Source: Thioalkalivibrio sp.
Lineage (GTDB): Bacteria > Pseudomonadota > Gammaproteobacteria > Ectothiorhodospirales > Ectothiorhodospiraceae
Reading direction: 5' to 3'
Assembly (NCBI GenBank): GCA_018224485.1
Contig: JAGTVE010000279.1
Location: forward strand, 1-5,982
Length of the DNA stretch: 5,982 nucleotides
Position numbers and translations under genes: made by a program
The notes under the pieces: generated by a model
The model's database searches: none
Told to the model about the DNA's origin: nothing
What the model saw: the letters and a program-made list of their open reading frames with translations, nothing else
Shown: positions 1 to 4,589 of the stretch, piece by piece
Numbering within the stretch: the first letter of the stretch is position 1
Layout of the letters: each line of letters opens with the position of its first letter

Positions 1-265
1 CGCGAGATCGCGAATCATGCTGCTACCTGCTTGGCGCCAATCCCCCGCAGCGACGAAACATCGTCATCGCGAGGGCCGGAGGCCCGCGACGATCCAGGGC
101 GCAGGGGCTCCCGAAGGCCGCAGTGGATTGCCGCGCTACGCTCGCAATGACCGAATCACTCACTGCGGAGGAATGGTGCGAATCATCGTGCTAAAGCCTT
201 CGGCGCTGCCGGGTGCACGGTGCAAAACCATGGCCCACAAGCGGTCGCGATGGGTTGTCTCGCCG
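1..265. other. Non-coding region downstream of arsS
   Basis: No convincing gene is seen here. The stretch holds the structured repeat at 61-168 and a short palindrome at 1-12 (CGCGA, two-base loop, TCGCG). On the minus strand an ATG at 18-16, followed by codons for IRDLA, has a weak AGGT eight bases upstream. It could be the start of a next minus-strand gene, but six codons cannot establish that. No strong intrinsic terminator for arsS (stem plus T-run on the minus strand) is visible. The best candidate is a weak GCC-GAA-GGC stem followed by TTT around 195-207. Confidence 0.6.
61..168. repeat. Structured two-arm inverted repeat, probably dispersed
   Basis: The left arm (about 61-96) and the reverse complement of the right arm (about 124-153) match as GTCATYGCGAG ... 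CGCGRCRATCCA, so the element is an imperfect inverted repeat. Each arm also folds on itself. In the left arm TCGT/ACGA, CGC/GCG and GGGCC/GGCCC nest around a GGA loop (61-92). In the right arm ATTGC/GCAAT and GCG/CGC nest around CTA (127-148). A further perfect 8-bp pair, CCGCAGTG (118-125) and CACTGCGG (161-168), encloses the right arm. Arms of the form GTCATTGCGAG...GGCAATCCA are, from memory, a common intergenic repeat type in several proteobacteria. That this copy belongs to a dispersed family is inference, since only one copy is in the window. It lies 3' of the minus-strand pair and could stabilise or end that transcript. Confidence 0.7.
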
Positions 266-1228
266 TCAGCCGAGTGCGCCGCCGCAGCTCGAGCCCTGCC
301 CGGCGGTGCAGCCATAGCAGTGATCGGCGACGGCAACGGGCATATCCGTCAGCGCAAGCGGATCCAGATCCCGGATGTGCCGGCGCGGCAGCCCTCCCGC
401 GCCAAGCGGGATGTGCAGCATCTGGTTGAAGTCGCAGTCATAGAGGAAGCCCTGCCAGTCCACAGAGACCAGGGAACGGCACATCACTTGTTCAAGGTTG
501 GCTTCCTGGTGTGCGCGGCGCAGCGTCTGCATATAGCGGTTGTACTCGCCCTTGCGGGCGAGCGTCTTCGCGAAACGGTTGATCGGCATGTTGGCGATGC
601 TGAAGAGCCGGTTGAACACGATGCCGTAGTGCGTCGCGAGGTGTTCGTGATACGCCTTCTCCAGGGCTTCCTGTGGCGGAGGCAGCTCCGGGCCCTGCGG
701 GTTGTACACGAGATCCAGCTCCAGCCCCGAGCCCGGTCGGCCGTAGCCCAGGTCATTCAGCCGACGCAGTCCCGCGAGGCTGTCCCCGAACACCCCGTCG
801 CCCCGCTGGGCATCCACGTTCTCCTCCAGGTAGCAGGGCAGGGAGGCAATGACCGTCACCTGGTTCGCCGCGAGGAATTCCGCGAGGTCTTCCTGTCCGG
901 GTTGCGACAGGATCGTGAGGTTGCAGCGATCGAGCACGTCCACGCCCATCGCGCGGGCCGAGGTCACCAGATGGCGGAAGTGCGGGTTCAGCTCAGGTGC
1001 GCCACCGGTCAGGTCCAGGGTCTCGATGCCCGCGCGGTCGATCAGGGCAAGGATGTCCTCGACGGTCTCGCGCTGCATGATCTCCTTGCGGTTGGGCCCC
1101 GCGTTCACGTGACAGTGGAAACAGGTCTGGTTGCAGACATAGCCGAGGTTGGCCTGCACGGTGGTCAGCCGACCGCGTCGGATCTCCGGGAAGTCGTCCA
1201 GCAACCGCATGGTCTCAGTCTGTGCCAT
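266..1228 (-). CDS. arsS: ArsS-type radical SAM protein (arsenosugar biosynthesis family)
   Basis: The product is a 320-residue cytoplasmic iron-sulfur enzyme. The radical SAM cluster motif CNQTCFHC gives ligands C32, C36 and C39. GGAPE at 75-79 fits the SAM-binding GGE-type loop. A cysteine-rich C-terminal half (C250, C265 in YDCDFNQ, C304, C307, C315) would bind an auxiliary cluster. The tail motif CTAGQGSSCGG is highly characteristic of the ArsS/rSAM-Cys-rich family. Characterised ArsS enzymes transfer the 5'-deoxyadenosyl group of SAM to a methylated arsenical on the way to arsenosugars. Whether this copy does so is inferred, because no arsM is nearby. The chosen ATG has GGAG ten bases upstream (1242-1239). 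A second ATG at codon 7 is possible. The gene follows the DUF3047 gene by 42 bases and is probably cotranscribed with it. It ends in TGA (268-266), and no C-terminal domain is missing. Confidence 0.88.
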   Translation of the reverse strand: MAQTETMRLLDDFPEIRRGRLTTVQANLGYVCNQTCFHCHVNAGPNRKEIMQRETVEDILALIDRAGIETLDLTGGAPELNPHFRHLVTSARAMGVDVLDRCNLTILSQPGQEDLAEFLAANQVTVIASLPCYLEENVDAQRGDGVFGDSLAGLRRLNDLGYGRPGSGLELDLVYNPQGPELPPPQEALEKAYHEHLATHYGIVFNRLFSIANMPINRFAKTLARKGEYNRYMQTLRRAHQEANLEQVMCRSLVSVDWQGFLYDCDFNQMLHIPLGAGGLPRRHIRDLDPLALTDMPVAVADHCYGCTAGQGSSCGGALG

Positions 1229-1270
1229 GGTCCGTCTGCTCCGAATTGGGGAGTTCGGGCAATCCTGCCG

Positions 1271-2008
1271 TTACTCCGGCAGGAACCGTATATTGCCGTA
1301 CCAGGCGCGGGTTTCCTGACCGGTGTTGTCGCAGTCGGTCATCACCGCGACCGCGTTGACGCGCTCCGGCTCGTGGTCATGAAAGCCGCGGAAGTCCTCG
1401 AGCACATTGCGCCGCTCCGTGCGCCAGCCTGCCCCGGCGTCGCTGGCCGTGGCCACGGCAATCATGTGCGCCTGGGACGCAAAGGCGTTCGGCCAGTCAC
1501 CTACGCGCTCGGTCGTGCTGCTCCAAACGTAGTTCAGGGCACGGGTGCGCCAGCGCAGCAGGCGGGCCTCGTCGACCAGGTACAGGCGAGCCGGATAGTC
1601 GTCGCCGTCGCGGGTGGTTTCGTCGATCCCGGTCAGCGTCTCCTCCACGCGCCATTCCCACTCCACCACCGGGGTCTCGGTCAGATCGATGTCGCGGCGG
1701 TAGAAGAGACCGGACGCAGTACCGTCGGTGCAGGTGGCCTGCACGGCCGTTCGTCCGTTCGTCTGCACCAGGCGGTAGTCGGTCGTGCCCTCGAAGGAGT
1801 GGGACTCCCAGTTGATGATGTCTTCGGGCCCGAAGGCGGGGGCCGCCGGGACAGCCGCGGCGAGCGTCAATGCGGCCAGCACGGCCACGGTCACACTGGT
1901 GGTGCGCAGTGCGCGTTCGGCTGTCAGATGATCGGGGCGGGCCATTTCTGCTTTGTCCATTGGGCGCGATCCGGGTTCGCATTTCCGGTGCTTCGTGTCA
2001 CCCCGCAT
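1271..2008 (-). CDS. Exported DUF3047 family protein
   Basis: The product has 245 residues and no known enzymatic role. A hydrophobic stretch at about 38-53 followed by AAPA (55-58) looks like a Sec signal peptide cleaved after A58, leaving a mature periplasmic protein of about 187 residues. The mature part carries blocks I recognise from DUF3047: VEWEWRVE (115-122), GDDYPARLYLV (135-145), ALNYVWSS (157-164), WRTERRNVLEDF (195-206) and AVMTDCDNTG (221-230), ending in AWYGNIRFLP. The aromatic-rich beta pattern suggests a carbohydrate-binding-like sandwich, but that is inference. The first ATG (2008) is preferred because GGTGAGGA lies four to five bases upstream. Starts at codons 17 or 22 would shorten an unusually long signal n-region but lack a good ribosome site. 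It is the promoter-proximal gene of the pair with arsS and is divergent from the VTT-oxidoreductase gene. Confidence 0.82.
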   Translation of the reverse strand: MRGDTKHRKCEPGSRPMDKAEMARPDHLTAERALRTTSVTVAVLAALTLAAAVPAAPAFGPEDIINWESHSFEGTTDYRLVQTNGRTAVQATCTDGTASGLFYRRDIDLTETPVVEWEWRVEETLTGIDETTRDGDDYPARLYLVDEARLLRWRTRALNYVWSSTTERVGDWPNAFASQAHMIAVATASDAGAGWRTERRNVLEDFRGFHDHEPERVNAVAVMTDCDNTGQETRAWYGNIRFLPE

Positions 2009-2177
2009 GATTCCTCACCGGTGTCCGATGTGTAATCCGGGAAAACCCGGATAGGACCGGTCCTCCATTGCCGCTATGCTCGTGATGCACGGGATCCGGC
2101 GGGCAACGTCACCATGGCGCGTCCCCGGTGCCGTTGGCGGCGGGTCCCTACAGTCACTGACCAGGGAAGAGCATCGC
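2009..2177. promoter_or_regulatory. Divergent intergenic region with candidate promoters
   Basis: This 169-base region separates the divergent DUF3047-arsS pair from the VTT-oxidoreductase gene, so it should hold both promoters. Plus-strand -10-like hexamers are TATGCT (2075-2080) and TACAGT (2149-2154), both without a convincing -35. For the minus-strand genes no clear sigma-70 pair stands out. An upstream in-frame ATG for the plus gene at 2076 lacks a Shine-Dalgarno sequence and encodes an unconvincing N-terminus, so I treat that part as untranslated. Confidence 0.45.
2035..2064. promoter_or_regulatory. Hairpin plus abutting palindrome, candidate operator
   Basis: ATCCGGG (2035-2041), an AAAA loop and CCCGGAT (2046-2052) form a perfect 7-bp stem. 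It is followed directly by AGGACCGGTCCT (2053-2064), a perfect 12-bp palindrome. The pair lies 27-56 bases upstream of the DUF3047 start codon and just upstream of a TATGCT hexamer for the divergent gene. It could be a shared operator or a 5' leader structure for the minus-strand transcript. No regulator gene is present in the window to pair with it. Confidence 0.4.
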
Positions 2178-4322
2178 ATGAACCGGACACGGTGGATCCT
2201 TCTGGCGGCGGTCGTCGTCGCGCTCACGACCTTCTTCGTCTTCGATCTGGGGCGCTTCCTCGACTTCGACACACTCAAGGCCGCGCAGGCTGACATCGAG
2301 GCCTTCCGCGATGCACGGCCATTCCTGGCCAGCGCGCTCTTCTTTGTCGTGTACGTGCTGGTGACCGCCCTGTCGCTGCCGGGCGCGACGATCCTGACCC
2401 TGGCCGGTGGCGGGGTCTTCGGGCTGGCCTGGGGCCTGCTCATGATCTCCTTTGCGTCGAGTATCGGCGCAACACTGGCCTTTCTGATCGTGCGCTTCAT
2501 CGCCCGCGAGCCGGTGCAGCGGCGCTACGGCGACAAGCTGCGGGCGATCAACCGGGGCGTCGAGCGGGAGGGCGCCTTCTACCTCTTCGCTCTGCGCCTC
2601 GTGCCTGTGTTCCCGTTCTTCCTGATCAACATCGTGATGGCACTGACCCCGATCCGGACCTGGACCTTCTACTGGGTGTCGCAGGTCGGCATGCTGGCAG
2701 GCACCGCCGTGTACGTGAACGCGGGTACCCAGCTCGGCCAGCTGGAGGGGCCGGAGGGCATCCTGTCGCCAACGCTCATCCTCTCCTTCGCACTGCTGGG
2801 GATCTTCCCGCTCGTGGCCCGCCGTGTGCTGGATTGGGTGCGGCGACGGCGCATGTACAGGGGTTGGGAACGCCCGCGCCGATTCGACCGCAACCTGGTT
2901 GTGATCGGCGCCGGCGCTGCCGGGCTCGTTTCGTCCTACATCGCGGCCACGGTGAACGCGAAGGTCACCCTGGTCGAGCGGAACCGGATGGGAGGGGACT
3001 GCCTGAACACCGGCTGCGTGCCGTCGAAGGCGTTGATCCGGACCGCCCGTCTGCTGGAGGACATCCGGCATGCGTCCGATTACGGGGTGGAATCCGCGCA
3101 GGCGGACTTTGACTTCGGCAAGGCGATGGAACGCGTGCAGCGGGTCATTGCGCAGATCGCCCCCCACGACTCGCGCGAGCGCTACGAGGCCCTGGGTGTG
3201 GAGGTGCTTGAGGGCGACGCCCGGCTGGTGTCGCCGTGGTCCGTCGAGGTCACCGCCGCCGATGGCACCACGCGCACGCTGACCACGCGCGCCATCGTGC
3301 TGGCCACCGGCGCCGGACCGTTCGTGCCGCCGATCCCCGGCCTCCGGGAGACGGGGTTTCTGACTTCCGAGACCGTCTGGGATCTGCGCGAATGCCCGCG
3401 CCGTCTGGTGGTCCTCGGCGGTGGGCCGATCGGCTGCGAACTGAGCCAGACCTTCCAGCGCCTTGGTGCCCAGGTGACCCAGGTCGAGCGCGGCCAGCGG
3501 CTGTTGCCACGCGAGGACCCGGAGTTCTCGCAGATGCTGATGCAGCGCTTTGCCGAGGAAGGGGTGGAACTCCGGCTCGGCTGCGAGGCCCGCCGGGTGG
3601 AGGCCGGCGAGGAGGGGAAACGGGTGCTGGTCGAGGGCCCCGACGGTGAACATTCGATCCCGTTCGACGAGATCCTTGTCTGCGTCGGGCGCGCGGCCCG
3701 GTTGCAGGGGATGGGCCTGGACACGCTGGGGATCCGCACCGACCGCACGATCGACGTGAACGCGTTCCTGCAGGCCACCTACCCGAACATCTACGCCTGC
3801 GGCGATGCCGCCGGGCCCTACCAGTTCACGCATGTCGCGGCGCACACCGCCTGGTTTGCGTCGGTGAACGCGCTGTTCGGCATGTTCCGGCGCTTCCGGG
3901 TGGATTACTCCGTGATCCCTTGGTCCACGTTTACGGATCCCGAGATTGCCCGGGTCGGTCTGAGCGAGGAGGAGGCGAAGGCGAAGGGGATCCGCTACGA
4001 GGTCACGACCTACGGGATCGACGACCTCGACCGCGCGATCGCCGACGGCGAGGCCCGCGGGCAGGTGAAGGTGCTGACGCCGCCCGGGAAGGACCGCATC
4101 CTCGGCGTGACCATCGCGGGGAATCACGCCGGAGACCTGATTGCCGAGTTCGTGCTGGCGATGAAGTCGGGGCTGGGGCTGAACCGGATTCTCGGCACGA
4201 TCCACGTCTACCCGACGATGGCCGAGGCCAATAAATACGCGGCCGGCGAGTGGAAGAAGGCGCACAAGCCCGAACGGATCCTGCGCTGGCTGCAGCGCTT
4301 CCACGCCTGGCGCCTGGGATAG
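2178..4322 (+). CDS. VTT (TVP38/TMEM64) membrane domain fused to FAD-dependent disulfide oxidoreductase
   Basis: The product is a 714-residue inner-membrane protein. Residues 1-220 are a VTT-family domain: a membrane segment at about 6-24, hydrophobic segments at about 49-110, the conserved LRLVPVFPFFLIN block (139-151), and segments at about 163-180 and 198-215. An arginine-rich linker (216-236) leads into a cytoplasmic flavoenzyme. There, GAGAAG (244-249) binds FAD, C275-LNTG-C280 is the redox-active pair, and GGGPIG (414-419) with E437 at the following strand end suggests NADH. CGDAAG (541-546) is the second FAD motif, and the dimerisation domain ends with HVYPTMAE (676-683). Tyr678 replaces the catalytic His of lipoamide dehydrogenase, as in mercuric reductase, but the latter's N-terminal HMA domain and C-terminal CC are absent. 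The substrate is unknown; a thiol, quinone or metal ion is possible. ATG 2178 is preferred over 2076 because AGGGAAGAG precedes it and the membrane segment starts there. Confidence 0.9.
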   Translation: MNRTRWILLAAVVVALTTFFVFDLGRFLDFDTLKAAQADIEAFRDARPFLASALFFVVYVLVTALSLPGATILTLAGGGVFGLAWGLLMISFASSIGATLAFLIVRFIAREPVQRRYGDKLRAINRGVEREGAFYLFALRLVPVFPFFLINIVMALTPIRTWTFYWVSQVGMLAGTAVYVNAGTQLGQLEGPEGILSPTLILSFALLGIFPLVARRVLDWVRRRRMYRGWERPRRFDRNLVVIGAGAAGLVSSYIAATVNAKVTLVERNRMGGDCLNTGCVPSKALIRTARLLEDIRHASDYGVESAQADFDFGKAMERVQRVIAQIAPHDSRERYEALGVEVLEGDARLVSPWSVEVTAADGTTRTLTTRAIVLATGAGPFVPPIPGLRETGFLTSETVWDLRECPRRLVVLGGGPIGCELSQTFQRLGAQVTQVERGQRLLPREDPEFSQMLMQRFAEEGVELRLGCEARRVEAGEEGKRVLVEGPDGEHSIPFDEILVCVGRAARLQGMGLDTLGIRTDRTIDVNAFLQATYPNIYACGDAAGPYQFTHVAAHTAWFASVNALFGMFRRFRVDYSVIPWSTFTDPEIARVGLSEEEAKAKGIRYEVTTYGIDDLDRAIADGEARGQVKVLTPPGKDRILGVTIAGNHAGDLIAEFVLAMKSGLGLNRILGTIHVYPTMAEANKYAAGEWKKAHKPERILRWLQRFHAWRLG

Positions 4323-4354
4323 GAGGCGATAGCGCGATCCCCGCGGGAGGCGTG

Positions 4355-4440
4355 GTGGGAGCGGCCTCTGGCCGCGATGCGGGGGTGGGTGGGGTGGTTT
4401 CGTTTGGGGTGTGTATCGCGACTGGAAGTCGCTCCTACAG
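4355..4440. repeat. REPIN-like pair of inverted REP elements
   Basis: The left REP (from 4355) starts GTGGGA and has the hairpin GCGGCC-TCT-GGCCGC (4361-4375), followed by GATGC. The right REP is inverted and has the hairpin GCGACT-GGA-AGTCGC (4418-4432), ending GCTCCTAC at 4431-4438. Read on the minus strand it begins GTAGGAGCG, the head sequence typical of REPs mobilised by RAYT transposases. The two stems differ at two base pairs and both differences are compensated. The arms are 38 bases apart. No RAYT gene is in the window, so the element would depend on one elsewhere. Confidence 0.75.
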
Positions 4441-4449
4441 CGCTCCTAC
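4430..4449. repeat. Nine-base tandem direct repeat at the REP edge
   Basis: CGCTCCTAC occurs at 4430-4438 and again at 4441-4449, an 11-base period. The second copy looks like the head of a third, degraded inverted REP. The sequence after it no longer forms a matching stem. Confidence 0.5.
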
Positions 4450-4519
4450 GACGCTTCTGCGGCGGCTGCTGTCATCGACCCTGTCAATTGTGTTTGTGGT
4501 GGTCCCTGCGGGGGTGGTC

Positions 4520-4528
4520 TGGTATCTT
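4520..4528 (+). promoter_or_regulatory. Candidate extended -10 promoter for thrS
   Basis: TG, one base, then TATCTT matches an extended -10 element. At 17-base spacing the -35 position reads TGGTCC (4500-4505), three of six matches to TTGACA, which fits the weaker -35 need of extended -10 promoters. Transcription would begin near 4535 and give a leader of about 55 bases. The call rests on consensus reading only. Confidence 0.4.
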
Positions 4529-4539
4529 TCGTTCCCTTT

Positions 4540-4573
4540 CAATCCCGGATTGCTCGACCCCGCGTACAGGTCG
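4540..4573 (+). promoter_or_regulatory. Structured thrS leader, possible autoregulatory operator
   Basis: Two small hairpins precede the ribosome site. The first is CAATC-CCG-GATTG (4540-4552). The second is CGACC (4555-4559) pairing with GGTCG (4569-4573) around a nine-base loop. That loop contains CGTA (4563-4566), which reads as a threonine anticodon CGU followed by A37. In E. coli, ThrRS represses its own mRNA through a leader stem-loop that mimics the tRNA-Thr anticodon arm. The same mechanism here is inference, and the base before CGU is G rather than the U33 of tRNA. Confidence 0.3.
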
Positions 4574-4576
4574 GCG

Positions 4577-4582
4577 AAGGAG
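4577..4582 (+). promoter_or_regulatory. thrS ribosome binding site
   Basis: AAGGAG lies seven bases before the ATG at 4590 and fixes the start. The resulting N-terminus, MPSVSLPDGS, matches the family start in E. coli ThrRS. Confidence 0.85.
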
Positions 4583-4589
4583 TTCTGCA

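Larger units (their letters stand above)
4323..4589. other. Intergenic region between the VTT-oxidoreductase gene and thrS
   Basis: No gene is supported in these 267 bases. In order they hold a REPIN-like inverted REP pair (4355-4440), a nine-base direct repeat continuing from it, a probable thrS promoter around 4520-4528, and two small leader hairpins before the thrS start. No stem with a T-run marks an intrinsic terminator for the upstream gene, so the REP pair may be what protects or ends that transcript. Confidence 0.7.

Noticed and set aside
1..18. Possible minus-strand gene start (MIRDLA...)
   Set aside because: Only six codons lie in the window and the ribosome site is weak. The next sequence to the left would decide.
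191..268. Possible selenocysteine readthrough of the arsS TGA
   Set aside because: Some ArsS relatives are selenoproteins, so the TGA was inspected. Reading on gives about 24 Arg-rich residues to a TAG at 193-191 that do not look like the family tail, the GSSCGG motif is already complete, and only a weak hairpin follows the TGA. Ordinary termination is more likely.
17..2035. Plus-strand open frame of 672 codons antisense to both arsS and the DUF3047 gene
   Set aside because: It is codon-aligned antisense to two recognised genes. It stays open because the sense genes, at high GC, avoid Leu TTA/CTA and Ser TCA. The translation resembles no family I know and no ribosome site precedes it.
2076..2177. 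34-residue N-terminal extension of the VTT fusion
   Set aside because: No ribosome site precedes 2076, the extension has no family-like features, and it would cover the intergenic promoter region. The start at 2178 immediately precedes the first membrane segment.
2154..4304. Minus-strand open frame of 716 codons opposite the VTT-oxidoreductase gene
   Set aside because: Same codon-aligned antisense artefact. The product is His/Arg/Gln-rich with no domain pattern, while the plus strand shows textbook FAD and CxxxxC motifs.
2178..4322. Calling this gene merA or lpdA
   Set aside because: The CLNTGC pair is shared by the whole superfamily. The HMA domain and terminal CC of MerA and the HPT catalytic His of Lpd are missing, so neither specific name is justified.
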